Of a stretch of 64,000 nt of DNA, positions 44,401 through 56,720 are shown piece by piece. The position numbers and the translations under genes are program-made. Under the pieces are notes generated by a model, which saw nothing but the letters and a program-made list of their open reading frames with translations, was not told the DNA's origin and did not search any database. Where the stretch lies: positions 12,415,449-12,479,448 of the forward strand of contig NC_034421.1 of the NCBI RefSeq assembly GCF_002078875.1. The letters run 5' to 3'. The DNA is from Numida meleagris (lineage: Eukaryota > Chordata > Aves > Galliformes > Numididae). The stretch's first letter is position 1, and every line of letters begins with the position of its first letter.

Positions 44401-47400
44401 ATCACAAAGTCACAATATCTCATATTTTTGTTGCACGTAATCACACCAAAGCAGCCAGCTCCTTTGGCACGCCGTAGGTGAGTGGTGGTGTAGCGAGGCC
44501 AGTTTTCCATGGTATGTTATATATTCTTACAGCCATTGATTCAGCTGAAAGGATGTTCCGCCCTGCGGCTGGGCAATTACAAATTTAGCAGCTAGAGTTA
44601 TATGTCCATAAATGTTTTTGTGGTAACCTTTCTTACTGCATCTGGGAAAAGCCCAAACAGGAAATCTCAGGTAGAAATGGGAAACGAAACCTCATAATGT
44701 GAGTCATCAGTCATATGGTAAAGTTAGGAGAGGAGCTAGCCTTAGCACAAAGGAGCTTGTCTCTGGCAGGACTTCTAGAAATAGAAGCAGCAATTTCTTC
44801 AAGTTTCCTGGAAATCTTGCATTTGAGCTTGCTTTTAATTATCCTGCTGGAAAATGAATAAAAACTGACCTACTTTTGAGCAAGAGAGCCACAGGAATCA
44901 GACTCCCAAAATAGGCTTGAGCATAGATGCCTCCTTGGTGCCCACTGAAACTGGTTGTTTGATGCAATGAGATAATGCCTCTGTGGAGGAATTTCAAAGA
45001 AGGAGTTTCTGTAACCAGAGTTTCGAATAAAATTATCTGCTTTGTTTGGGGCTAAAGAGCCCATATTAATATTGAAAGGCAATCGTGTTTTCTGTCTAGA
45101 GCTGGAGCTTGTCATAAATAATAAATAAAAGCATAACCCTGGTAACCAAACTGATGAGAAGCCACTGCTCACAGTGAAGTCAGACCCTGAAGTCAGCTCT
45201 CACAAACAGTTGCTTTGCTGGCCTTTTGAAAACAACTCTTTACAAATGTGTGATTGGGAACTTGCCAGGCTGCTCCAGATACTTCCCCAGAGGTCCAGAT
45301 GGTATCAGAAGACATGGAAAACAAAATATGTCATTCTTAAGTAAGATTATTGACGTCCTGCCTTGCTGTAAAATACTGCCATTGTGTTAGTTTGGGTGCG
45401 TGACCCTTGGATTTACAGTCCTTTGCAAACAGAGGGTGTTGTGCTAAGCAGGAGGGATGTGTACAGCGTTGCATGTGTCTGTGGTGTCGAACCACAGTGC
45501 AATGCACCAGGGTACCCAAGAAGTCCAGTCCTGCTGGAGGAGGTGAGAAGCATTATCCAAACCATCCCCATGATTTTCTTTAGCTTTAACAGCTCAAGCA
45601 CTGTTGTTAAGAAAATCCAAGCAGCCGTGTAGCAAAGGGTGAGCCTTGGGAGAGTCCCTCAGAACCCCTGCCTCAATCTCTCAGCGGGGTAATACTGAGA
45701 GCTGTCCTATAAACACAAGTGCCTGAAATTTGCTGTTTGCTTTGGGTGAGGAATTCCAGAGAAGGGAGTTTGGGAAAAGTTGCCATTCAGTTTCACAACG
45801 AGGACCAGATTGTCAGTAATTCCTTCTGAAAGGAAATTCCATCACATTTGGAATCTAATTTCAGAAAACAGAAATATTTCCATCTGTTTGGGGGTGGGAG
45901 GCAATATATGTCCTGCACAGACCACTATCCCCAGCATGGCTCTGAGACCAGGGGTTCACCTGTAGGACGAGTGCTTCTGGCCGGCCGAGGAGCTCCCAGT
46001 GCCCTGGGGAGTATGTGGAGGAGATGGCCCACCAGCCCCAGGACGAACTGTCATTGGTTTGGGTGCATCCACCTCACCTTTTTGTTTGTATATCTCCTTT
46101 CACGGGCCGCTGCTGGCCGTCACCCCCGGTGCCCTGCTGCAGCCCCCAGGAATGCTTCTGGGGACAATGACAGTGCCATGGAATCTCGCTGCCCACTGGA
46201 TTGCTGCACGCTTGCAGAATACTATTTCTGGCACCATCGCCAGCCCAAAACCCAAACCAGAGAGCTATAGCTGGAGTCTGCCCAATTCCCAGGAATTCCA
46301 GTGACTGATGAGGCAGGGGATTTTTCTCACACACCCACACAGGCTCTCAGAACACAAAAAGCTAAATAGAAACGTAAAGCTATTGGTAGGGTTCTTAGGC
46401 CTGGATGCCTGGTGAAGCTGCTTCTTGCTGAGATGTGAAATGCTTTCTGGATTCTTCTCAGGAATTTGCTCCTGGCCTCACCCCAGCTGCTGGGGTCTAG
46501 ATCGACCCACCCTGGGGAGAAGGGTCCATCACTGAGCTAAAACGTGTCTGCCATGTTGAGAGGAGAACAACTCGTTGTTAAGGCGAGGAATCTGAGTTTC
46601 TCCAGGGGTTATTCCAAGTAGACACTAGCTATTTTTAGCCCATATCATATGTTGGAAACACAACTTTAAAATCACTCTAGAGTAGCCAAGTTAAATACTG
46701 TAATAACCTTGAAAATAGGGTTAGTGAATTTAATGGCTAACAATAACATTTCCAGCAATAACACTAAACCAGAGGCACTAACCGTCATGCTTCTTGGCAC
46801 AAACTGAATACCAGGAGAGTCAGGAAATAATCTGCAACACTTGATGGAAGCTCACAACTCTCTCATTTTGTTCAGCAGAAGCACTGTCATTAGCCACTGT
46901 GAGTGACGGGTGTCTGAAGTCGCTTGAATACACACTGTCAAATCGTAGAAACAAATTATATTTACAGCAGCTTCTATATTTATGAATATCACTGCAGTAA
47001 GTCTCATAAATTATCCAGCAAACCAGTGATTATGGCTAACGGGAAGGAGGCCAGTGGCTTAGTGCCCAGCGTAGCACAGGAATCCTGGGCTCCATCTCAG
47101 CTTGCTCTATGACCGGGAAGGAGCAGCGCCGAGTCCTCCCTGAGTCCTGCACAATCCCTCTGTGCCATGGGGCTGAGCACCTCAGCTCAGCAGAGAGCTG
47201 TGGACCTGTAACCATAACATACTGGTGAGCTTGATCCACGTTTATTTCTCCTGGGCTATGTAGTGGGACCTCGTACCAGGACCCTGCTGCCTGGGCTACA
47301 TACATGCAGAAGCTGAGGTTTGGCAAAAGCTCTGGGGTAAAATAATTCCTTCTTGTTCCTAACATAGCACGCCTCTGCCATAGGAGCCTAATCTGGCAGT

Positions 47401-50400
47401 TCTTCAATTACTTGAGCACAGGTTTGGAAAGATTTGAGTTAAACAGCTCCAAATATATGAGCTTGATCTTATTTTATAGCCGTGGAATTCCTGCCTGCTT
47501 CAAAACCTTTATGCTGTCCCCTGAGGAGCAGCATAAAATATTGTCCCCCAGTGCTCCCTGGCACTGGGAAGCCTTCACACCAGGCTCCCAGCACAGCCTG
47601 GCAGAGAGCTCCCTTCCCAGGTGGGGTGCAGGCAGAGGCTGCTCGAATGGTTTCTGTCTGGCTCGCAATCTCCCACAGCCATAGACAGTTCAGGTCCTGG
47701 TTCCCTGCAGGTATCCCTGCAGATCTGCGCAGTACTGTCATCCTTAGAATTTTGACTTTCTCTGCCCTTATCCACATGTATTTCACTCTGCAATCCTTTC
47801 GCTGCCTTCCCACAGGGTAACAACTGGACCTAGTTCAAGCCACCAGCTGGAGATTCAGCTCCCAAACCAGCTGCGGGAGCAGCTTTATTTGGATAAATTC
47901 TGTAAGACTGTCCAGACCAAAGCAACAGAGCACGCTTCTTTTCTGCACCTGGCTCTCCCAAGGGCTCTGTTGTTGGGGATGCAGAAAGCAGAAAGCCCCT
48001 GGGGATGCACAGTTGGAAATGTCCACAGCAGTCAGATTTCAGGTTCCCATGCATCTGACTGGGGTAAAGACTGTAAATTTGCGTCACCTTGAGCACAGCT
48101 GTCTGCAGAACACTGAGATTTCAGTTTTGGAGGGTTTTTTTTTGTCTGCTTTACTTTTTTTGTCCAGGCAAGTTACTCTCATTTATGCAGGGTAGCAATC
48201 TCTTTCAAGGAGTGTGGCAGGTTTTGATCTCAGGGCTGTATGAGAGGTGATTGCACAGCCAGTTGGCCTGCGGTGCACATTTTCCACTCATCCCTTAAAG
48301 ACATCTGCTAGCTAATCCAAGAGGCACACCTGGAACTTGTCCTTCCCCATCCATGGCCTTTGCGTGCACAGCTCACAGGGGGTCTCTGACATGGAGGGAT
48401 TTTCCCCACGCGCATCACCATGAGGACCAAGCAATTTTGACAGCACTGGGAGAGTTAAAGACAAACTGTGGAGTTTGGCTTAGTTTGTTGTGGTCTGCCA
48501 GCGCAGAATCTGCCCTGAGCACTGGAAGCAGGGATCCTGGGGACACCACCTCCACCCCACAGCCAATGAGGTAAAATGCTGCTCAGCAGCCAGTTTCTTT
48601 AATCCCTCAGGTTTTTGGCTACCGTAGCCCATTGTGCCAGCATCACTGGTTAATTTCTCTCTTGCTGTGGAACATCTCCATAGCCCAGCTCTGTGGCTGC
48701 AATCCCACGTTTGTTGGTCCCACTCTGCTGGTGTCCTCTCCTTCCCCTGCAGTTCTGAAATCATTTCATCTTTCCTTCCAGTGGTCCCAAAAATAGTTTG
48801 TATCCTTTGCTTTTCTAGAGACCACCCATTGCAAGAACAGTTTCTCCTGGCACCAGAGACCCAGGTGCCAAAGTCAAGGAAGGTGAAGCCAGACCCTGGG
48901 AGACCTCACCACGCCATGGGAAATGATCCCTCCTGAATGAGACCATGGGAGCGTGCTGATGTGGAAGCTCAGCTTCTCTTGTTCCTGAATGCATCAAACC
49001 CTGGGTAAGTACGTTATCCCAAAATAGAAGGTCCAACCACATGCACAGCCTGCTCCTGGGAAAGGGCAGGCACACAGCGTGCTGCAGGCTGACAGGGCAG
49101 GGCAGAGGGGTCACTCACTGCAGCACTTCCTTTCTCGTGATCACTTAGTTTATCTCTGATTAGAAGAGACTTCTTTTTTACTTTAACTAGTCAGCCTGAG
49201 AAAAGTAGTATGGCAGAGCTTCAAACTGTCCAGCTAACTGGTTTGTACAAAGCATTTGGAGGGCTCATCTTACCCACAGGAATTGCTCGAGAGAGACAGC
49301 ACTGACTCCAAAAACGGATTCTACAACATTTAATTTCTAACCCTTTTAGATGAGAAAAATAAATTTGATTCCAACAGGAACCGACTTGTAAGTGAATTTA
49401 GTGATGCCCGTGCGAGATGTGTAAATAGTGTGTGTAAATAACACCTTGGCTATTTGGATGCTGGTGACTGCAGCAAACACATCGAGCTCTTCTGCTTCCC
49501 CCGCGAACGCAACAAGTCGGCTGCATTAAGGCATTTTTCAAGGTTATTTTCTCACTATAGACATGAAGAGAATTTCTACATCTGCTCAGACCACGTAAAG
49601 AAAACCCCAAAGCCCAGCTCTGGTCATTTTATTGACACAAGGAGGAATTCTGGAATTCTGACTGAACTCCAAAGTATCTTTGGTTACCCCGTATCACTAC
49701 ACATTTGTTAAAGCTACAAGTGGCTAACCCACAATTCCAGTGAAGACACAATGGCAAGTTTTATGTGAAGGTTTAACTACCACAGCCCACAAAACATAGC
49801 AAGGCACAGCTCCTGCTGCACTCACAGAGAGAAAACAGATAAGTAGGAAAAAACCACGAGCAAAGTAAATGTGATAACTTTTCAGGAAGTAGGAACAAAT
49901 AAATTGGGAGCTTAGCTATTTTGAAAGTAATTCCTATTTTTTCAGTGCATATTTATATTGGCTCTGTGTTCCTAACTTTCCAGTAAAAATTCTGTTTCTC
50001 ACCATGTGACAACATCTTTTAACACGCAGCCAAAAGCAATCCACATTCCAACTAAAGCAACATCGATGTACACATTGTACGTACAGAAAATCTCCATTCT
50101 GGCTGCCTGGGGAAGGGGGAAATGTTTCAGATCGCTGCGTCCAGGTGTGATTCATATCTTAACCAGCTCTGGGACTAAGCCTGAAGGGAGTACATACATT
50201 CCACCACAAGGGCACGAAATGCTCCTGCTTTCAGTTCTTGCATGTCTTTCTTTGGCCACCCATGACCACAGAAGGGTGAGCAGATGGGGAAGAATCTGAT
50301 CCGGTGTGCTAGTCAACTCTGCCACTCAATGAGCGTTAAGGCCTTTAGTTTGGGTAGATGTGCTCTAGAGGATTGCTGATTTCAGTATAATCACCCCAGA

Positions 50401-52340
50401 CTGTACAGAAGTGACAGGAGGATGTGGCATTGGTAATTTAATCTTGGTTACCCACACAAGGCCATTGGAAAGCTGTAAGTCCTGAAGAGCAGGAGCCCCC
50501 TCACCATCTTCACCATGTTTCAGGAGCAAAGCCAGCTCCTTCATCCTTCAATTAACCTTCAAACCCTTACACAGGGTTTTTGTCTTATATTGCCAAAAGT
50601 TTTTCCTTGTTAGTATAGAGGAATTACCACCTCAAACAGGGTAAGATCCCTTAGCAACGGGACTTTTTTTCATTAATAATTAAACTACACGGGGATTTTC
50701 CCAACAGAATTTGGTTGGTCAGTGTATGAATTTTCTTTCCTTGGTCAGAGTGTGATTTTTCTTTTCTTTTTTCCTTTTTTTTTGTTTAACATTCCTTAAG
50801 TAAAAGCCACAGCAAAGCTGCAGCACAGACCTGTCTTGACTGAAGCAGATGTTAAAAATGAGAGAATGCTGCAGAAAGCTTCAGTGATTTACATTCAAAA
50901 GCAAACTTTACCTGTATTGCAATTATGCCCCAGGACTGCTTTTTTTTTTTTTTTTCCTGGGAATATCCAAGTTCCCATCTCTTCAAAAAAAGGCATTTGT
51001 TTTCAGTGACAGTACTTGGAACTGGAACACTAAGTCCAATGCCAACTGAAAAATTGATATGCAGAGGGTGCACCCCGCTGCTTTCCAGTTGCTTGAATTC
51101 TCACCCCACAGCCTGCACACTTCTGCAGGAAATAATCACATTAAACCTAATGAATTTCTTTCAGATTTGACAGTTCAAAAGCCTTTAAAAAAAAAAAAAA
51201 AGAAAGAAACAGGACCTCAGAGATCTTTCCTATTTTAGTTGCTCTCCGAGCAGTGAAACAAAGCACAATTTAATAGGCTTCCATGTCTGATTTCCCATTT
51301 TTTCCACAAAAGCTTTCATCTCCTCCTGTCCTCCTGAGGACCTCATCATGCTGCCAGCTCCCCTGCTCCCCCATCCCCACCTCTACCTCCCCACATGCTA
51401 CCTACCTCCATGCCCCATAGCAGCATGGGACGGGAGGGTGGCCAGTACCCCTGTGCTGACTGCCTGGAGCACTTCAAGCAGTGTAGGGAATTGCTGAGCA
51501 CTTTGTTTTTCTTTTTATAATGTGGCAGGGAGGGAAATGTCATTCTAGATCTGCATCCTCTACCTAGAAACTGGGTTTCATAAAATCTGTGGGAAGGATT
51601 TCAAAAGGGAAGGACACGGATATTTAGGCAACGTGAGTACATGAGGATTTCTTACCCTGGGAAAGGTTTAAAGGGAAATGAAACAGTAATTTTAGTTACA
51701 ATTACAACATTTGAAACACAAAACCCATGAGAAGGGGATCTCTGGTTCTTGTTTGACTTGTGAGCCCTAAGATGAGTCTTTCCTATGCAGCATTTAGAAT
51801 CTTCTCCTTTTTTTTTATCTACTGGGGCACACAGCTGGAGTTACCAAACACTAGGAACATCATTAACTCACACTTAAATCAGAGCTCATCTTTTTGCTGC
51901 TAGCACTGTTACACAGGCAGAAAACCCTTTCTCAGATCAAGGCCCGCATACAAACAGCTCTGGTCAATCATTATCCCTTGCAAAAAGCCGGTGACATCGT
52001 CCCTCTGGTCACCTGTTTACATCCCAAATGTTCTCAAGTTCTGCTATTTCAAGCTTAACTCTTCTGACCTTAGTCAATGATATTCAATCCAAGCCCTCCT
52101 TCCTATATCCTGCAAGGCAAACAACTTCAGGTCAGTTTTAGCAACCAGTGCTATGTCATGCCTGTGGTCAATGACTAAATATGCCCACGCCCACGTCTCC
52201 TAAATTTGGATGTATCTGATAGCAAACAACAGGGTCTGGCTGGCTAGCACTGTTTCACTGAAGAAGATTTGGGGTGTTTTTGCTCTTGAACATTTTCTTT
52301 CACCTTCAGACCATTGCCTGGATGAATTTTGACTTATTAG
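41400..52340. other. Intergenic region between RHBDF1 and MPG, no recognised gene
   Basis: Moderately long frames occur, for example 42,029-42,691 on minus, 43,569-44,084 on plus and 47,036-47,407 on minus. None reads as a known family, and neighbouring frames are equally long, which argues for locally low stop density. Homopolymer T or A runs occur near 50,770, 50,940 and 51,187. Confidence 0.5.
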
Positions 52341-52358
52341 GAGGGATCAACATAGGAG

Positions 52359-52417
52359 GATAAGCAAAACCATTGTGACTCCTACAGAATGCCTCTACAA
52401 GCAGATGAGTCAGATAA
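52359..52417. promoter_or_regulatory. Candidate erythroid-type element: GATAAG plus overlapping NF-E2/AP-1 and GATA sites
   Basis: GATAAG is at 52,359-52,364. TGAGTCA at 52,406-52,412 shares its last base with AGATAA at 52,412-52,417. Close pairing of NF-E2/AP-1 and GATA sites is typical of globin-locus enhancers, and the window sits beside the alpha-globin region. These short motifs also occur by chance, so activity is inference. Confidence 0.3.
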
Positions 52418-53535
52418 CAACTCCACGGAGCAGAAGATATCTGCCTCCAAAAGTGCAAAGTACAAAAGCTTACAGACGGTACAAAAACAGGTTAGATTGT
52501 CATATTTCTCCTAAATACTTCACAGACTCAGCAGTTTGCAGATCAGAGACTTCCTGGGCTGGCGATGGAGAGTCTGTGTTTAACACCCCTGAACAGACCT
52601 TTCTACCAAGTATTTACTCAACCAGTTCTTGAGCCCCTACAACTTTCTGTATCCATAACGCCCTACAGAAATAAGCTCCTCAGCTTATGTGTGAACTCTT
52701 TCTTTTTGAGCCTGCTCTTTCCATTTCAGTCTTTGTTCACTCTCTCCATGACAAGTTTTGTGCTGAGTCCCCAGGACAGTGAGTGACTGAGTCCCATTCA
52801 AGACGTGAGTGTCCTGTCTTGTTTGGAAAATGCTGTTCTTTCCCAGTCAGTAGGTGACCAGCTTTTATTCCAGTACACTCATACAATACAAACATCACCT
52901 TTGCAAAATCCCCTTTGGTGGATACCAGTGTTTGTAACGAAATGATTCCCTGCAGCTTTTCTGTATTTACAAGGAGTAAAGGATTACTCCTGTAAAAACA
53001 AATGTTCAGAAGCAGCTCAGCTGCATCTTAATTCATACATTTTTCATCTCTGTGTGGTAAAGCTTATCTGAACTACTCCTCACCATTGCATGCTGACATT
53101 GCACAGGCTGCAGAAAAAGCATTATTCCTCAGCTTGTTACCCTGACCTCAGCTCTGCTGATGCATCTGATTTGTGCCTGCTTCTCCTCTTACTGCTCTAG
53201 CCTATGCATGCCAAAGGTGATCTGTTGCTGCTCCAGCGATTACAGACACGCTTGTGTGCTTTCACACGGGTAGGTAGCTCCACACCACCGTGCCACTCTC
53301 ACACTTTCCCTCCTCAGAAGAACCAGTTCAAGGAGCTGGTCTAAGCACAAGTCTGCAAGTTATTGCACTGGCACACTGGATGGGAAACTGCTCTGGACCG
53401 GGGCAAGAAAAAGTGCCTGGAGGCAAAGAGCATTGGAACTGGCATTTTCCCTGCATCCAGCACATCCTGAGCACTCTCAGCAGAGGGGCAGTGCTGGAGG
53501 TGGCTGGTAGCTCTTAGGCTTGCAAATTCTGACTT

Positions 53536-53568
53536 TATATACATACATACATATATACATATGTATAC
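53536..53568. repeat. TA/CATA microsatellite
   Basis: Alternating TATA and CATA units, for example TACATACATACATATATAC. Confidence 0.85.
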
Positions 53569-54774
53569 AGTTCCTTCCCACTATATACATTTTCTGTTTT
53601 GACTGATTTATAAGTCATGCTTGCAGTATGACTTCTCTTGATTTAGGGAACACTGAATAAACCATCTTTAACACCTTCAGAAAAGAAAATACAGTCTTTA
53701 GGAAAGCCTGGCTGCTGGCTTGTGGCAGCTCCATCTCATGCCTCCCAAGAACCAACCAGTTCAGCTGACCCTTTGGTCTCTGTCTCCAGCTTCCCACTGG
53801 TCTTGCCCCATGCAGCTGGGAGAGACCCCAGGCACAGCTGTCCTAATGGCACCACCAAAACCTCAGCGTCACTGCGGATATCACAGAAGCCATCAGTACT
53901 GCAGACATAATTGGCAGAGCCCATCAGCCCAGCAGACTGGCCTGCTTGTTTTTCTTTCTATTTGTTTCTCTGCGTTGAGTGATCCCACAAAGCAAAACAT
54001 TTCTGTCGTGTCAGAGAACCAAAATGTCCTGCATCCAGAACAAAAATAGAGACCAAATAGAATCCATTAATATGTTACTAAATAATACTTGCCTGCGCTC
54101 TCCGGCCCAGAGCTGAGGTTCCCAGGAGGTCTGTTAATATTCTGTTTTCCCATTACATGCAATGCACTTGCTAGGATTCTTTGCACTCCGAGTACGAAGT
54201 GGGTGGAATGGCATCCATCATGGATGTCACCACATTTAGAATAAAACATACACATCTACTTACATAACAAGTTGAATGGGCTTGGTTCACAGAACTAGAT
54301 ATTTGATCCATGGCTCAGCTTGGGTGGGGGAGATACCAAAGTGGGTATGAGCCCTTCTCCCATCCAGTAGCTGGATAGTTCTGGTACTAATTTGAGGACT
54401 GTGTGTACATACCTCTAACAGACACTGGCTGGGAATAGCTCCGAACAAGACACACTGGCAATTGAAGCGAAGTAGGCAGCAGCAGCCAAGACTGGATGTC
54501 ATGGGAGGCCAGGAGTGGATGTCATAAAATCCCTGTGCTGTTTGGAACGTTTTCATCCACAGGAATTCTTCAATAGTTGGCCCATTAAATTTTGCAGCTG
54601 TCTTGCAAATCCTGGTGAGAGTCCTGTGGCCGTGGCAAGTGACTAGTCAGCGGGGAACTGACTCCATGTGTCCTTCTAACTGAACACAAAATACAATTCC
54701 GCAAATATCATGAAACTTTCGGTATCTTACACAGAGAAAACTTGGACATCTGTCCCTTATGCTTTCTTCTGCTT

Positions 54775-55269
54775 TCATGCCAATCTGCTGTCCTCGCTGT
54801 AAAAGGAAGGTAAGTCAGCAGTCTGCATATCCTGGAAGCTGTGGGGAACCACTTTGCAAGCACTGTACACATGCAGTGTGCCACAGATCCCAGGACTCCA
54901 GAAGCCAGATTTTTTAACAATGGACTCCAACTCATTCCTTTCAAGGAAAACATAAAAAATGCTTTTGCCCAATAGAGGGGAAATCTTCCCAAACTCATCA
55001 TCTTTTACAAGAGGCTCTTTTAGGTGTTGATTCTGTAACAGTGAAGTTATTGGACAAATGAAGAATGTGGCATGTGCTGTGGCTTTGAGCGATTCACATT
55101 CCTCAGGTGCTAAAAGCTTGAAATACTTCCTCTGGGCATGAAATAGATCTGCTATCAAAGAAGCCAGCATTCCTGATAGTGCCTGTCCCACAGACTCCCA
55201 TAGGAGAAAGTCTGCAAAGCTGAACTGGTCTGACCCCAGGAAGTCCTTTCCACATCTCTCATTCTTGCC
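54775..55269 (-). pseudogene. Protein-like open frame, possibly a FAM69/DIPK1-related exon or remnant
   Basis: The minus-strand frame is open for about 164 codons and ends with TGA at 54,775-54,777. Its composition is protein-like: hydrophobic helix-like parts (FADFLLWES, MLASLIADLF), then KISPLLGKSIFYVFLERNE, and GICGTLHVY. From memory, the spacing KS-[IV]-aromatic-xxLxRNE followed about 20 residues later by G-x-CG-x-L resembles the divergent kinase family FAM69/DIPK1. This is a weak match. No convincing upstream ATG, and no clear acceptor; TGA lies just upstream at about 55,270. It may be one exon of a real gene, a decayed gene, or chance. No gene is known to me between RHBDF1 and MPG in mammals. 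Confidence 0.25.
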
Positions 55270-56480
55270 TCATTTTGCCTTTAATTTTCAGGACTTGCTG
55301 AAAGGCCAATTTGATGATTGGCTGTCTCTCTTTCCATACACATTCTTGGCCTTTCTTCCTTAGACTAACACTACATTAAAGCTGGGATGTTAAGCATGTG
55401 AGTGAGGGGGTCCAAGATGCTAACTAAGCTCTTCTGGAGACTTTCACTCAGTCAACATTGTTTATACTTTTTTTTCTTAATTTCCTGATTTCTTTGCTAA
55501 TAACACAAGAAACTGATTTCAGACTGAAGCAAAGTGCAGCCAGACAGTAGTATCTCTCCAAGCAATCCTAACTACTGTGAGCTTATCTGCATCCATTTTA
55601 GCAAAACAAAGTGCTGTAGAGATCTCCAATTAAACTATTCATAGCTTTGTGCGTATATTTTCTTCCCTTTCTTGGACCACTGACAGGAAAAGCGTGAAGG
55701 AAATAAAGCAAGCACACGGGGTTGCATGGAGAGCTGTGGATGTAGCATTCTCGGGAGTTGTAAGCGACCAAGTAAAAACCAAACCAGCAATTCCCTCCTT
55801 CCTATACTGAAGGATAACTACATTAACTCTCCCTGGAAGTTTATGAATTAGATAACGCTAAAGGCTCGTTCTCTTGCGTGGCTGCCTCCTATGCACTCCA
55901 CATGATTGGTACTGTCCTATACATTGTTAGGACATTTTATTGTAGGGATTGTTTATGAATCAACAGCTCAAACTGTATGTCTCCAGAATGTGATGAGGAA
56001 AGCTGTATTCTGGTCCCATTTTGACCCTGTGCTCCATCTGGGTAAAAGCCAAAGCCGAAAATCTTCTGCAGGCCAGGCACTTGTTCAGGGAACTGAGGGA
56101 ACAATTAATGCAGGCCTCTGTAAAGTCAGCTTGCGGCCGTTCATATTCATCAGAACGTATATTCACTCCTTGATTTTATTTTTCTGAGTGTGATTAATAT
56201 GAAAGAGCAATGTGCTGCAGAGATGATGTTGAAAACCAGAAAGAGTTCAGAGACGGACTACAAAGCTATTTATGGTCCAGAAAACAAGAATTACAGTGAA
56301 AGATGAAGGGCGCCCAGAGGAAAGGCTGTAAATCGATTTGTGGTGGACAACCAAGAAGAGGGCTTTTTCGTCCAGCAAACATGACTAGGAACAGGATTCT
56401 GCTGTCTGCACATAGGTGACAGTGAGGCAAAGCCAAAAATCCACAGAACGCTTCACAAGTGAAGCAAAGCCCACCCTCAC
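55270..56480. other. Upstream flank of the MPG CpG island, no gene seen
   Basis: Ordinary AT-rich sequence with a plus-strand frame (55,906-56,187) and an overlapping minus-strand frame, neither recognised. Confidence 0.5.
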
Positions 56481-56588
56481 ATGAAGGCCGCTGCAGGCTG
56501 CGGCCTAGCCGGCCGCCGGGAGGCGGTGCTCTGCTGCAGCCCGCCCCGGCCCGGCCCAGCTGCGCCGAGAGGCGGCGGCGCGGCCCCG
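56481..56588 (+). CDS. MPG: Candidate MPG first exon, possible N-terminal extension
   Basis: An ATG at 56,481 opens 36 codons that reach the donor at 56,588 exactly in phase 0. Spliced to the acceptor at 62,365 they continue through VFSRT into the MPG start MPRKRK without a shift. The extension is rich in Arg, Ala, Pro and Gly with one acidic residue, the composition of a mitochondrial targeting peptide. Against this: the ATG has a weak context (C at -3) and sits at the very edge of the CpG island, so transcription may start after it. In that case the exon is simply 5' UTR. Confidence 0.4.
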
Positions 56589-56720
56589 GTAGGTGCGTGT
56601 GCGGCGGGGCAGGGCCGCCTGCAGGCCGCTGTTGCGCCCGGGCCTGAGCGGGGTGCGGGGTCCCTTGCCCGGGGTGCCCCTTGTCCCCGCTGCACCCCCG
56701 GGTGGGCCTGAGCGGGTGTC
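56484..56720 (+). promoter_or_regulatory. MPG: CpG island, presumed MPG promoter
   Basis: An abrupt GC- and CpG-rich block (GGCCGCCGGGAGGCGG, GAGAGGCGGCGGCGCGGCC) upstream of MPG. It contains a consensus plus-strand donor CCCCG then GTAGGT at 56,588/56,589, fitting the end of a first exon. The start site is not visible. Confidence 0.75.
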
